Positions 34,655-44,316 of a stretch of 64,000 bases of DNA are shown here, piece after piece. The first letter of the stretch is position 1, and the number at the start of each line of letters is the position of its first letter. Source of the stretch: JANQEU01 sp965242805 (lineage in GTDB: Bacteria > Bacteroidota > Bacteroidia > Cytophagales > Cyclobacteriaceae). The translations under genes were made by a program, and so were the position numbers. The notes beneath the pieces are model-generated. The model saw only the letters and a list, made by a program, of their open reading frames with translations, searched no databases and was not told where the DNA came from. Location of the stretch: NCBI GenBank assembly GCA_965242805.1, contig CBDETD010000002.1, positions 3,162,001-3,226,000 on the forward strand, read 5' to 3'.

Positions 34655-35224
34655 GTGGATAAAAAAAGATGCGAATGGTGCGAAGGAACGTACGACAAAT
34701 ACGTTCAATATCATGATGAAGAATGGGGCGTGCCCGTTCATGATGACAAAAAACATTTTGAATTCCTTATCCTTGAAGGAGCCCAGGCAGGTTTGAGTTG
34801 GAGTACTGTCCTGAACAAGAGAGAAGGTTATCGTCAGGCATTTGCAGGTTTTGAAGCCGAGAAGGTTTCAAGGTTCAATCAACAAAAGATCGAAGAGATA
34901 TTGTCACTATCTTCCGTAATTAGGAATAAGCTTAAAGTCAAAAGTGCAGTGACTAATGCACAGGCTTTTTTGAAGGTCCAGGAAGAGTTCGGTTCATTCG
35001 ATGCTTATATATGGAGATTTGTGGATGGTAATGTGATCCATGGACATTGGAAAAAAATGTCTGAAGTACCTGCAACTACCAAGGAGTCCGATGAATTGTC
35101 CAAAGACCTTAAAAAAAGGGGTTTCAAATTTGTAGGAAGTACCATCATCTATGCACACATGCAGGCAGTGGGAATGGTCAATGATCACACCGTGGATTGT
35201 TTTAGGTATAAAGAATTGTTGTGA
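34655..35224 (+). CDS. tag: DNA-3-methyladenine glycosylase I
   Basis: The 189-residue protein starts at GTG 34655 and carries the Tag zinc ligands Cys6, His20, His178 and Cys182, the base-binding Glu41 (LEGAQAGLSW) and Trp49, and the C-terminal VNDHTVDCF block. It removes 3-methyladenine from alkylated DNA. The length is typical (E. coli 187). The stop overlaps the next start by 4 bp. Confidence 0.95.
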   Translation: MDKKRCEWCEGTYDKYVQYHDEEWGVPVHDDKKHFEFLILEGAQAGLSWSTVLNKREGYRQAFAGFEAEKVSRFNQQKIEEILSLSSVIRNKLKVKSAVTNAQAFLKVQEEFGSFDAYIWRFVDGNVIHGHWKKMSEVPATTKESDELSKDLKKRGFKFVGSTIIYAHMQAVGMVNDHTVDCFRYKELL

Positions 35225-35643
35225 AGGCATTGCCGTTTCTTCTTTTCCTGCCTTTTCTTCAATCATGTTGTTCTTGGCTAGGAACCCCAGATTGTGCGCA
35301 GGGACCTAATGACAGCGGACGAGATTTACTTGCTTCTACTTTAGGCGAGTCGTTATTTCATGGTATTACTAAAAATGGAGACACGCTTTATAATTATTTT
35401 GAATTCTCCGAGAATCTGGAAAGAACGGTTGTCTATGTAGAACTATTCCCTGAATCAGAATTGGTTTATTTCTTCTTTGATGGTACAATCCTAGATTCTC
35501 TATATATCGAATTCAGTTATATGGACACAGACTGTTGTGGTACAGAAGTTCGAATTGATTCATTGGATTTCCTTAATAAATCCGTCGCCGAAGTTCCGAA
35601 TGTGGAAAATAGGGAAGCTTATTGTTTTACAGTGACTGAATGA
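35221..35643 (+). CDS. Small hypothetical lipoprotein coupled to tag
   Basis: A 140-residue protein starting at GTG 35221 that overlaps the tag stop by 4 bp. The signal sequence ends in FLQSC with Cys16 as lipid site. The mature part is acidic and contains several Cys (Cys25 region; DCCGTE near 98-103) that may form disulphides. No family recognised. It overlaps the convergent haem lipoprotein gene by 17 bp. Confidence 0.68.
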   Translation: MKALPFLLFLPFLQSCCSWLGTPDCAQGPNDSGRDLLASTLGESLFHGITKNGDTLYNYFEFSENLERTVVYVELFPESELVYFFFDGTILDSLYIEFSYMDTDCCGTEVRIDSLDFLNKSVAEVPNVENREAYCFTVTE

Positions 35644-36304
35644 TGGTTTTCTTAGGGATCCTTATGCTCCACATACCCCTGAGATCTCCTAGTTTGTAAT
35701 CAATTGCATTGTCATCCGGATAAAGTGAACTGATAACATCATAATCTTCTTCCTTAATTTGGTTTCCTACGGAACCATGACAATTCAAACAAAGACCATT
35801 TCCTATTACAATGGGTTTTGTGAAAAGGACATATTCATCACTTTCCTCCTGGACTGAAGGTTCCAGGTCTATATTATTCTCAATACTATATTGATAGGCA
35901 CCGAGAATTAGATTTTCCAATGAATCTGGTTCGTCTTCCGGGTTCCTGAATTTTTGACTAACTCGATAAACATCTACATCAAGATCCACCACAGCCCTAT
36001 TGACAATGTCCATCGCATTGGTCTTGCAATAGTCCAATGCATAAGAGATCCCTCCTTCACTTATAGCTGAAAGTAAATTTTGCTGAAGTTCCAGCTGGGC
36101 CTGTTCGGTTATATTCATTCCGATCTCTTTCCCTTTTTCCAGTATTTGGGTAGTAGTTACCCGTTTCAACTCCCTGGTAGCTAATTCATCCTGAACAGCT
36201 TTTTGGTCAATGTTCTGATTTGAGGAGCATCCCTGGATAAAGAAAAATGCGATCAGCGCATAAATGAATGGTATACTTCTATTGAACTTGTAATCTGCTC
36301 CCAT
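35627..36304 (-). CDS. DUF3365 (Tll0287-like) c-type haem lipoprotein
   Basis: Starting at ATG 36304 the product is 225 residues: signal sequence, lipobox FIQGC, helical stretch, and a CLNCH haem-attachment motif (CxxCH) near residue 171, preceded by FTKPIVIGNGL as in Tll0287-like/DUF3365 domains. These bind one covalent haem and act as redox or gas sensors in the periplasm. The longer frame from 36343 would put 13 polar residues before the signal sequence, so I choose the inner ATG. Cytochrome maturation genes are not in the window. Confidence 0.8.
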   Translation of the reverse strand: MGADYKFNRSIPFIYALIAFFFIQGCSSNQNIDQKAVQDELATRELKRVTTTQILEKGKEIGMNITEQAQLELQQNLLSAISEGGISYALDYCKTNAMDIVNRAVVDLDVDVYRVSQKFRNPEDEPDSLENLILGAYQYSIENNIDLEPSVQEESDEYVLFTKPIVIGNGLCLNCHGSVGNQIKEEDYDVISSLYPDDNAIDYKLGDLRGMWSIRIPKKTIIQSL

Positions 36305-36364
36305 CCTTATAATTTTGTAGGAATCCCTTAAGTTAATTTCCAAGGGATAAAATTTAACGCAATA

Positions 36365-37438
36365 ATGATTGAAAAGTTAGAATCAATCAAACATCGTTTC
36401 GAGGAAGTTGGCCAACTCATCGTACAGCCTGATGCAATGGCTGATATGTCAGTATATTCAAAACTGAATAAAGAGTATAAGGATCTCGAAAAGATCGTTT
36501 CAAAATATGATGAATATTCTAAGGCCATAAATGACCTAAATGAAGCCAAGGAAGTACTGCAAACCGAAAAGGATGAGGATTTCAGGGATATGGCCAAAGC
36601 GGAAATAGATGATCTTGAACCCAAAATCTCTAGCCTCCAGGAAGAACTAAAAATATTATTGATCCCCAAAGATCCTAATGACAGTAAAAACGTCATTCTG
36701 GAAATACGGGCAGGTACCGGGGGAGATGAAGCAAGTATTTTCGCTGGCGACCTGTTTCGTATGTACAAGCTATTTGCCGAATCCCAAAAGTGGAAGTTTG
36801 ACGTTCTGAATTTCAATGAAGGTACGGCCGGGGGGTTTAAAGAAATTGTTGCCTCCATAGAAGGTGAGGATGTTTATGCCAAATTGAAATTTGAATCCGG
36901 TGTTCATAGGGTTCAGCGTGTGCCCGCCACTGAATCTCAAGGCAGGATCCATACCTCCGCTGCAACCGTTGCTGTACTCCCTGAAGCAGAAGAAGTAGAT
37001 GTCGAATTGAATATGGGAGATATCCGGAAAGATACTTTTCGAGCATCCGGTGCCGGTGGACAACATATTAATAAAACAGAATCTGCGGTACGATTAACCC
37101 ACAATCCCACAGGGATAGTTGTCGAATGCCAGGATGGTCGGTCACAGCATGCCAATTACGACAAGGCGCTGAAGGTGCTCAGGTCCCGTCTGTATGAGAT
37201 GGAGCTGAAAAAACACCAGGATGAGATCAGTTCACAAAGACGAAGCATGGTAGGAAGTGGAGATCGTTCTGATAAAATAAGAACCTATAATTATCCCCAG
37301 GGAAGGGTAACAGATCATCGGATCAACTATAGCGTTTATAATTTACCTTCTGTCGTCAATGGTCAACTGGATGATTTTGTTGAACAACTTCGTATAGCTG
37401 AAAATGCAGAAAAAATGCAGATGGGAGACGTCGAATAA
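36365..37438 (+). CDS. prfA: Peptide chain release factor 1
   Basis: The 357-residue factor has the tripeptide PAT at 187-189 (UAG/UAA reading) and the universal GGQ at 231-233, the Gln of which is normally methylated by PrmC and catalyses peptidyl-tRNA hydrolysis. Length and order of domains are typical. No prmC lies nearby. The divergent spacer to the haem lipoprotein gene is 60 bp. Followed after 21 bp by a lipoprotein gene in the same direction. Confidence 0.97.
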   Translation: MIEKLESIKHRFEEVGQLIVQPDAMADMSVYSKLNKEYKDLEKIVSKYDEYSKAINDLNEAKEVLQTEKDEDFRDMAKAEIDDLEPKISSLQEELKILLIPKDPNDSKNVILEIRAGTGGDEASIFAGDLFRMYKLFAESQKWKFDVLNFNEGTAGGFKEIVASIEGEDVYAKLKFESGVHRVQRVPATESQGRIHTSAATVAVLPEAEEVDVELNMGDIRKDTFRASGAGGQHINKTESAVRLTHNPTGIVVECQDGRSQHANYDKALKVLRSRLYEMELKKHQDEISSQRRSMVGSGDRSDKIRTYNYPQGRVTDHRINYSVYNLPSVVNGQLDDFVEQLRIAENAEKMQMGDVE

Positions 37439-37459
37439 CTTTTTGACGTTTAGATCCTG

Positions 37460-38827
37460 ATGGGTAGATTCCTAATTGTCCTTCTTTTTTTCATTTTTAT
37501 AGTTGGGTGTGAAAATGATGATGAAGTCGTTTCACGCAAACCTGGTTTGGACCTGGTGTTCAGCACCGACACCATACTCTTCGATACATTGCTTACTTCT
37601 CGAACAAGTATTACTAAAAGATTGAGAATCACGAACCCCAATGACAAAGCAATCGAGTTGAGAGAAGTGGCTTTGGCACAAAGTGGATCTTCCCCTTACA
37701 ATATTATTGTCAATGGTAAAGGGGGACCCTCGGTGGAGAATGAACTCATTGCCAGCGGAGATAGTATCCTGATTCTGGTTGAGGTGGAGATTGATCCTCA
37801 AGATGAGCAGTTACCCTACCTGGTCAAAGACAGTCTTCTGGTTTCCTGGAATGAAAGAACCGAAAACGTTAAACTCATTGCCTGGGGGTTGGATGCCAAT
37901 TTCATATCAAGGGAAATCATTTGTGATCAAACCTGGAGGGCAGGTAAACCTTATGTTATCATGGATACGGTTTTGATCGATGCACAATGTGTACTTACAA
38001 TCGAAGAAGGTTCACAGGTTCTTTTCGACAATAATGCAGCAATGTTTGTTGCCGGGCAATTACTAGTAAATGGTCGTCCGGATGATCACGTGATTTTCAG
38101 GAATACACGATTTGACATCAACTACATAGAGGCGCCGGGACAATGGGATGCCATTTACTTCCTGGAAGGAAGTTCCGGAAATTTCATCGATCATGCTATT
38201 ATCGAAAATGGGCGCGTTGGTTTGAGGATCGGATCTCCAGATGAGGACACTATTGCCGATGTTACCATTAGTCATTCCATCATCCGACACATGAGCCAAT
38301 CAGGCATACAAGCTTTTACATCTGATCTGGAAATGACGAATACCCTTATCTACAATGCGGGAAGTACCACTGTTCTCAATGCCGCAGGAGGAAATTACTC
38401 TTATGACCACTGCACATTTGTAAATTCTCCGAATTTCTTTTTTGCAGAGGATCCTTCTGTCCAAATTGCTGACAATCTGGTGATCAGCGATGATGAGTTG
38501 TTGGTATCTCCTCTTAATCTTTCACTTAGAAATTCCATAATTTGGGGAAGTGGTGAAGAGGAGTTCTTACTGAGTATAACCCTGGATGATAATGTTTTAT
38601 CGGTATTTAATAATATCATTCGAATAGAAGGTGAGTTTGGTAATAATTTTACTTCGTTAGAGGACAATTTTCCTGGATTCAACTCCCCAATGGATTTTAA
38701 TTATTCCCTTGATAGTTTGTCCTTTGCTATCGATAAGGGATTACCTGGCGACGTAGAAGATGATATTCTCGGGTTGATTCGTGACAATCTTCCGGACATT
38801 GGTGCATATGAGTATAGCAATAATTGA
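37460..38827 (+). CDS. Beta-helix lipoprotein
   Basis: A 455-residue lipoprotein: signal sequence and IVGC lipobox (Cys17), an Ig/ASPM-like N-terminal region (about 45-150), and repeated short strands with NT-x-I, S-x-I and DNN motifs (about 170-430) characteristic of right-handed parallel beta-helix folds. The C-terminus contains DILGLIRDNLPDIGAYEY, a motif that often ends pectate-lyase-type or choice-of-anchor proteins in Bacteroidota. Enzyme activity cannot be claimed. It lies between prfA and yjbQ-like genes, all on the plus strand. Confidence 0.78.
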   Translation: MGRFLIVLLFFIFIVGCENDDEVVSRKPGLDLVFSTDTILFDTLLTSRTSITKRLRITNPNDKAIELREVALAQSGSSPYNIIVNGKGGPSVENELIASGDSILILVEVEIDPQDEQLPYLVKDSLLVSWNERTENVKLIAWGLDANFISREIICDQTWRAGKPYVIMDTVLIDAQCVLTIEEGSQVLFDNNAAMFVAGQLLVNGRPDDHVIFRNTRFDINYIEAPGQWDAIYFLEGSSGNFIDHAIIENGRVGLRIGSPDEDTIADVTISHSIIRHMSQSGIQAFTSDLEMTNTLIYNAGSTTVLNAAGGNYSYDHCTFVNSPNFFFAEDPSVQIADNLVISDDELLVSPLNLSLRNSIIWGSGEEEFLLSITLDDNVLSVFNNIIRIEGEFGNNFTSLEDNFPGFNSPMDFNYSLDSLSFAIDKGLPGDVEDDILGLIRDNLPDIGAYEYSNN

Positions 38828-38836
38828 TTTGATAAG

Positions 38837-39253
38837 ATGGTTTTCCAAAAAGAGATTTCACTGAGTCCATTTCGAAGAGGATTTCATATTATCACCAGGG
38901 ATGTAATGAATGTTGTCAATCAGTCCGGAATACAGACAGGTGTTGTACATGTGTTTATTAAACACACTTCTGCCAGTTTAACCATCAACGAGAATGCTGA
39001 TCCAACTGTCAGGTCAGACTTTGAAAAACATATAAACAAGATGGTACCAGAAAACCTTCCATATTTTGATCACAATTTTGAAGGTTCGGATGATATGCCA
39101 GCCCATATCAAATCATCCATGATGGGATCTTCTGTATCTTTTCCGATCTCACGAGGAAGACCGTTACTGGGCACCTGGCAAGGAGTTTATCTTGGAGAGC
39201 ATCGTGATCATGGTGGTTCACGAAGGATAGTTGTAACAATACAGGGTGAGTGA
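38837..39253 (+). CDS. YjbQ/UPF0047 family protein
   Basis: The 138-residue protein has the UPF0047 signature blocks: FIKHTSASLTINENADPTV near 40-58, MPAHIKSSMMGSSVSFPI near 90-107 and the terminal GEHRDHGGSRRIVV. E. coli YjbQ has thiamine-phosphate-synthase side activity; the true physiological role is unsettled. 9 bp after the beta-helix lipoprotein gene, same strand. Confidence 0.92.
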   Translation: MVFQKEISLSPFRRGFHIITRDVMNVVNQSGIQTGVVHVFIKHTSASLTINENADPTVRSDFEKHINKMVPENLPYFDHNFEGSDDMPAHIKSSMMGSSVSFPISRGRPLLGTWQGVYLGEHRDHGGSRRIVVTIQGE

Positions 39254-39333
39254 ACTTCCGTAACAACAGTTACCGCTAAAAGGAATCATATAGTTTTATT
39301 TTGTGTTTAATAAGCCGATTTTATAGTTGAAGA

Positions 39334-40104
39334 ATGGATTTTCAGAATAACGTAATTGCAGCAAGTGATCAACAACCGATTTTGGTTGACTTCTGGGCAG
39401 AATGGTGTGGCCCTTGCCTGTTTTTAGGTCCGATATTGGAAAATCTGGAAAAAGATCAATCCCGATGGAAGCTGATTAAAGTAAATGTGGATGAAAATCC
39501 GGAGATCAGTCAACAATTCGGCATCCGTGGTATTCCGGATGTTCGAATGTTTTCAAAAGGTGAAGTCATCGGTCAATTTACGGGAGCAAAGCCACAGCAG
39601 GAAATGGAAAAGTGGTTGGAAGAAGTGCTCCCCGATGAACGCCTAAAGGTGCTGGATGATTTGGTAAATGAATCCATTACTCATGAAGACACTTCAAAAC
39701 TTCAAGAATTCGTAAAAGACAATCCTGATCTTGAGGTGGGCAAACTGGCACTGGCCCGACTGTGCCTTTGGGATAACACGAAGCTCAGCCAAAAACTTGT
39801 CAAAGATATTCGTCCCGGAAACGGATTATTTGAACAGGTTAAGGATATACAGACCATTATTGAGTTTTTTGAGGGTGATTTTTCCAGTGGGAGCAGAGTA
39901 GAAGAACACCTGACCTCAGCAAGGATAATACAGGACAAGGATTTTGATGGTGGTTTGCAGGCTGTTATTGATGCAGTGATGACCGACAAGTCGTTTCAGA
40001 ATGACCTCCCCAGACGTTTGGCCATTGCTCTTTTCAACTATTTGGGTCCTCAACATGAGATGACAAGAAAATATCGGAAAAGATTTGACATGGCATTGTA
40101 CTGA
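39334..40104 (+). CDS. Thioredoxin-domain protein, CnoX/YbbN-like
   Basis: A 256-residue protein with an N-terminal thioredoxin domain containing the redox-active WCGPC (Cys25 and Cys28), followed by about 140 residues of helical repeats (TPR-like). This is the CnoX/YbbN architecture of chaperedoxins, which hold oxidised proteins for GroEL/DnaK. E. coli CnoX lacks the CxxC; here it is intact, so the protein can probably reduce disulphides. Monocistronic. Confidence 0.88.
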   Translation: MDFQNNVIAASDQQPILVDFWAEWCGPCLFLGPILENLEKDQSRWKLIKVNVDENPEISQQFGIRGIPDVRMFSKGEVIGQFTGAKPQQEMEKWLEEVLPDERLKVLDDLVNESITHEDTSKLQEFVKDNPDLEVGKLALARLCLWDNTKLSQKLVKDIRPGNGLFEQVKDIQTIIEFFEGDFSSGSRVEEHLTSARIIQDKDFDGGLQAVIDAVMTDKSFQNDLPRRLAIALFNYLGPQHEMTRKYRKRFDMALY

Positions 40105-40210
40105 AATTCATTTCAGTTTTGAATTGGGAGAGGCTTCCGGGTTCCCTTCTTTCTGAAAACAGATAAATATCCACGCTGAAATTCAGTAACTTTAGTGTAA
40201 GCCCTATGTA

Positions 40211-40663
40211 ATGATAAATTACATTATATACACTAGTTATACTCGTTACCCTTGGGATGATGAGAGTTTATTGGAGCTTCTCAAGAAATCCAATTCATAC
40301 AACAGAAGTCATGGAATTACCGGAATGCTCATTTTTCTTCGGAATAAATTCCTGCAAATACTTGAAGGAAAAAAGGAAGAAATAGATAACCTATACGGTA
40401 TCATCGAAAAAGATGAGCGACATGAAAGGGTCAACATCATCATTGAAGGTCAATACCGGGACAGAATATTTAAGGACTGGTCGATGGGTTTCAAAGTTTT
40501 GACTGAGCGAGATTTTGAGAAGATCAGTGGTTACAAAGACCTCAACACTTTCTTCTCGGAATCAGATATCAGCGACGAAAGTCATCCCGCACAGATCTTT
40601 CTTAAATATTTCTATGATCAAAACTTACGGGACTTCAGTACCGAATTCAACCCTTACCTTTAA
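40211..40663 (+). CDS. BLUF-domain blue-light photoreceptor
   Basis: A 150-residue single-domain flavin protein. The five hallmark residues align with AppA at a constant offset of 14: Tyr7 (AppA Tyr21), Asn31 (45), Gln49 (63), Trp90 (104) and Met92 (106), in IIYTSY, NRSHGITGML, FLQILEG and KDWSMGF. There is no attached output domain; about 50 C-terminal residues form helices, so it acts through protein partners. It lies convergent to the fad operon with overlapping stops. Light control of a partner is likely, but the partner is unknown. Confidence 0.94.
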   Translation: MINYIIYTSYTRYPWDDESLLELLKKSNSYNRSHGITGMLIFLRNKFLQILEGKKEEIDNLYGIIEKDERHERVNIIIEGQYRDRIFKDWSMGFKVLTERDFEKISGYKDLNTFFSESDISDESHPAQIFLKYFYDQNLRDFSTEFNPYL

Positions 40664-41835
40664 TTCAAAAGTTCATAAATTCCTGCTACTCCCTGGCCTC
40701 CTCCGACACAAGCTGTTACCATTCCGTATTTGTTTTTTCTACGCCGCATTTCGTTGAATAATGAGATTGACAATTTGGCCCCTGTACATCCAAGAGGGTG
40801 TCCCAAGGCGATCGCTCCTCCATTAACATTTAGTATGTTGGTATCGAGATCCAATCCCTTGATCACAGCAAGCGATTGAGCTGCAAAGGCCTCATTCAAT
40901 TCAATAAGGTCAATGTCATTTTGCTTAAGTCCTGCTTGACTTAAGGCTCGTGGAACAGCTTCAACCGGTCCGATTCCCATAATCCTCGGATTTACACCAG
41001 CCGCCGAATAGCTAACCATTCTGGCTATGGGCTCAAGGTTATACTCTTTGACCATTTTTTCGGACATAACCATAACGAATGCAGCTCCGTCTGAGGTCGG
41101 GGATGAATTGCCTGCTGTAACCTGTCCGTTTTGCTTGAAAGCTGGTCGTAATTTGCCCAACCCTTCCATGTTGGTATCTGCCCTTACACATTCATCCGTA
41201 TCTACTGTGAAATTGCGGGTATGACGTTTTCCATCCTCGCCTACATATGTTTCTTCCACTCCTACAGGAAGGATTTCATCTTTGAATTTACCCTCAGCGA
41301 TAGCTTTCGCAGCTTTTTGATGTGAATTCATCGCAAACTCATCGGCTTGATCTTTCGAAATATCATAGTCTTTTGCTATCTCTTCAGCCGTAAGGCCCAT
41401 ACTGAGATAATATTCAGGATGATCTTTAGCGATTTTCCAGTTCAATGCGGTTTTGTAACCCAACATTGGAACCAATGACATCGACTCCGTTCCTCCGGCA
41501 ATTATACAATCTGCTGTACCGGCATGGATCCGGGCTGACGCAAGATGAATAGCTTCCAGTCCTGAACCACAATATCGGTTAATGATCATTCCGGGAACTT
41601 CTATCGGCAGAGACAACAATGAGATCATTCTTCCCATTTGCATTCCCTGTTCCGCTTCCGGAATAGCATTCCCAACGATGAGGTCATCGACGCGTTTTGC
41701 GTCAAATCCATCAATGGAATTTACCAGGTGCTTAATAACATCTGCGGCCAGATCATCCGGTCGATAAAACCGAAATCCTCCCTTTTTTGCTTTTCCAACT
41801 GCTGTTCGATATCCTGCTACTATGTATGCATCCAT
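40660..41835 (-). CDS. fadA: Acetyl-CoA C-acyltransferase (thiolase)
   Basis: The 391-residue enzyme has the thiolase triad Cys89 (NRYCGSGL), His346 (LGHPLGCTG) and Cys376 (TACVGGGQG). It cleaves 3-ketoacyl-CoA in the last step of beta-oxidation. Third gene of the MarR-fadN-fadA operon, 64 bp after fadN. Length and motifs are typical of degradative thiolases. Confidence 0.94.
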   Translation of the reverse strand: MDAYIVAGYRTAVGKAKKGGFRFYRPDDLAADVIKHLVNSIDGFDAKRVDDLIVGNAIPEAEQGMQMGRMISLLSLPIEVPGMIINRYCGSGLEAIHLASARIHAGTADCIIAGGTESMSLVPMLGYKTALNWKIAKDHPEYYLSMGLTAEEIAKDYDISKDQADEFAMNSHQKAAKAIAEGKFKDEILPVGVEETYVGEDGKRHTRNFTVDTDECVRADTNMEGLGKLRPAFKQNGQVTAGNSSPTSDGAAFVMVMSEKMVKEYNLEPIARMVSYSAAGVNPRIMGIGPVEAVPRALSQAGLKQNDIDLIELNEAFAAQSLAVIKGLDLDTNILNVNGGAIALGHPLGCTGAKLSISLFNEMRRRKNKYGMVTACVGGGQGVAGIYELLN

Positions 41836-41899
41836 TTTACTTCAATTTTCAATTAACAATGAACAAATAACATTAGAATTCATGTCTATAGTCTAAGGT

Positions 41900-44302
41900 C
41901 TAGTTTCTCAAGGGTTTTCCCTTGAACAAAATGCTCTGAATTCGCTCCAATGTCTTAGGTTCTCCACAAAGACTTAAGAAACATTCCCTTTCCAGTTCCA
42001 ACAAATACTGCTCAGAGACCAGAGTCGGCTGACTCAGATCTCCACCATTCATGATCCAGGAAAGTTTTTCGGCAATTTTAGCATCGTGCTCTGATGCATA
42101 GTTACCATAAACCATTCCCGTCACTCCGGCTCCAAACATTGCCAATCCCGTTTTACCCTGAACCTTGATGTCTGTCCTTGGAACCGGTTGTGTATACCCA
42201 GCTTCCGCTAAATCGATTGCTTTCTGCTTTGCATCTGCCAGTAAACGGGATCGATTCAATGTCACTTGATCTGATGGTCTCATGATGTTCATTTCCCGTG
42301 CTTCTTCAGCAGAAGTGGCAACTTTTGCCGTGGCAATATTCATAAAATAGGATTGGAGGGTATTAAGTTCCGGATCGCCGGGAATGTAGTCATCCGAAGC
42401 TCTCATTGTTAGTTCCTTAGTTCCTCCTCCTCCTGGAATAAGACCCGCACCAACTTCTACCAATCCAATGTAGGTTTCCGCATGAGCCTGGATTGCATCA
42501 CAATGAAGGGAAATCTCACATCCTCCACCAAGGGCCATTCCCGCAGGCGCAGAAATTACCGGAATTGAGGAAAATCGGGTTCTTGCTACTGTATTCTGGA
42601 AAGCTCTTATCATAAGATCCACCTCATCAAATTCCTGATCTACGGCATACATGAACAGCATGGCAAGGTTGGCGCCTACTGAGAAATTCTGACCTTCATT
42701 TCCAATCACCAATCCACGAAAATCTTTTTCAGCGGTGGTAATAGCTGTATTTATTCCTTCGTTCACTTCAGCTCCAATCGAATTCATCTTCGTATGAAAC
42801 TCAAGATTTAGGATACCATCTCCAATGTCATAGAGGGTTGTTCCTTCATTTTTCCAGACGATATTATTCTCTTTGAAAGCGTCCAGAATGATAAGACCAT
42901 CGGTGCCTGGAATGAGTTTGTAGGATTTTGAGGGGATATCATAAAAATATTTTTTCCCCGATTCGAATTTATAAAACGACTTAATACCGGAATCCAGCAT
43001 CTCCTGAACCCAGGAAGCAGGCTCGTAACCAGATTCTTTCATTTGGTTAGAAGTCTCCTCCACACCAACAGCATCCCATGTTTCAAATGGCCCCAGTTCC
43101 CAGGCAAATCCTGCTGACACCGCTTCATCAACTCGATATAGCTCATCAGCTACTTCCGGAATTCGTAAAGAACTGTACCTGAATAAATCAAAGAATGTTT
43201 TTCGGTAGAATTCCCCCTCCTGACCTTTAAGGCCTACTGCAATCTTGATCCTTTCCTTAACATTTTCGTTATTCTTTGTTTGATCAAGGACCTGGAGCTT
43301 CGATTTTTTCTTGGGTTCATACTCAAACGTGTTCAGGTTTAACTCCAGGATCTCTCTCTTTCCTTCGGCATTTACCGTTTTCTTGTAGAATCCTTGTTTG
43401 GTTTTATCTCCTAACCATTTTCGGTCATGAAGTTCCGTAACAATTTTCGGTAGCTTAAAACGGTCAATAGACTCATCGCTCTTCAATCCATGGACAAGGT
43501 TAGTTGAAACTTTGACGGTCGTATCAAGTCCAACAATATCTGAAGTTCTGAAGGTCGCGGATTTTGCATGGCCAATGACCGGTCCGGTCAATTTATCGAT
43601 TTCACCAACTGAAAAATCGAAATCTTGAATGGTATGCATGGTGGACATCATTGCGTATACACCTATCCTATTTGCGATGAACGCAGGTGTATCTTTGCAT
43701 AGTACCGTTTCTTTTCCCAGGTACAGATCTCCATAATGCATCAGGAAGTCCACTATCTCCTGATCTGTATCACTTGTTGGAATTATTTCCAACAGGCGTA
43801 AATATCTCGGTGGATTAAAGAAGTGAGTTCCACAGAAGTGTTTTTTGAAATCATCTGAGCGACCATCCAACATCAAATGGATAGGTATTCCGGAGGTATT
43901 GGAGGTTATGAGGCTACCTGGTTTTCGGTGTTTTTCTACTTTATCGAATAGAGATTTCTTGATATCCAGGTTTTCGACCACCGCTTCAATGACCCAATCT
44001 GCATCTTTGATCTTTTGAAGATCGTCGTCAAAATTTCCTGTCTTTATTAAAGCAGCATTTCTTTTATGATAAAGTGCTGCAGGTTTGGACTTCAAAGTGG
44101 TTGCAAGAGCACCGTCGACTATCTTGTTACGAACCGACTTATCATCCAAAGACAATCCTTTTGCTTTCTCATCCTCAGTCAATTCGTTCGGAACAATGTC
44201 CAGCAACAATACCTCAAGCCCAATATTTGCGAAATGGCATGCAATCCTGGAACCCATAATTCCTGATCCCAGTACTGCGGCTTTTTTGATGGTTCTTTTC
44301 AT
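41900..44302 (-). CDS. fadN: 3-hydroxyacyl-CoA dehydrogenase / enoyl-CoA hydratase (FadN-type)
   Basis: An 800-residue bifunctional beta-oxidation enzyme with the order dehydrogenase first: NAD-binding VLGSGIMGSRIACHFA near residue 11, dehydrogenase C-domain to about 400, then a crotonase domain near 490-700 with GMALGGGCEISLHCDA and the oxyanion/acid region VGAGLIPGGGGTKE. Order and length match FadN (B. subtilis YusL), not FadB, where the hydratase comes first. 14 bp downstream of the marR gene. Confidence 0.93.
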   Translation of the reverse strand: MKRTIKKAAVLGSGIMGSRIACHFANIGLEVLLLDIVPNELTEDEKAKGLSLDDKSVRNKIVDGALATTLKSKPAALYHKRNAALIKTGNFDDDLQKIKDADWVIEAVVENLDIKKSLFDKVEKHRKPGSLITSNTSGIPIHLMLDGRSDDFKKHFCGTHFFNPPRYLRLLEIIPTSDTDQEIVDFLMHYGDLYLGKETVLCKDTPAFIANRIGVYAMMSTMHTIQDFDFSVGEIDKLTGPVIGHAKSATFRTSDIVGLDTTVKVSTNLVHGLKSDESIDRFKLPKIVTELHDRKWLGDKTKQGFYKKTVNAEGKREILELNLNTFEYEPKKKSKLQVLDQTKNNENVKERIKIAVGLKGQEGEFYRKTFFDLFRYSSLRIPEVADELYRVDEAVSAGFAWELGPFETWDAVGVEETSNQMKESGYEPASWVQEMLDSGIKSFYKFESGKKYFYDIPSKSYKLIPGTDGLIILDAFKENNIVWKNEGTTLYDIGDGILNLEFHTKMNSIGAEVNEGINTAITTAEKDFRGLVIGNEGQNFSVGANLAMLFMYAVDQEFDEVDLMIRAFQNTVARTRFSSIPVISAPAGMALGGGCEISLHCDAIQAHAETYIGLVEVGAGLIPGGGGTKELTMRASDDYIPGDPELNTLQSYFMNIATAKVATSAEEAREMNIMRPSDQVTLNRSRLLADAKQKAIDLAEAGYTQPVPRTDIKVQGKTGLAMFGAGVTGMVYGNYASEHDAKIAEKLSWIMNGGDLSQPTLVSEQYLLELERECFLSLCGEPKTLERIQSILFKGKPLRN

Positions 44303-44316
44303 TAATTAGTCAATGT

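Noticed and set aside
38087..38092. CACGTG core in the beta-helix gene
   Set aside because: Arms GAT / ATT do not fit parS.
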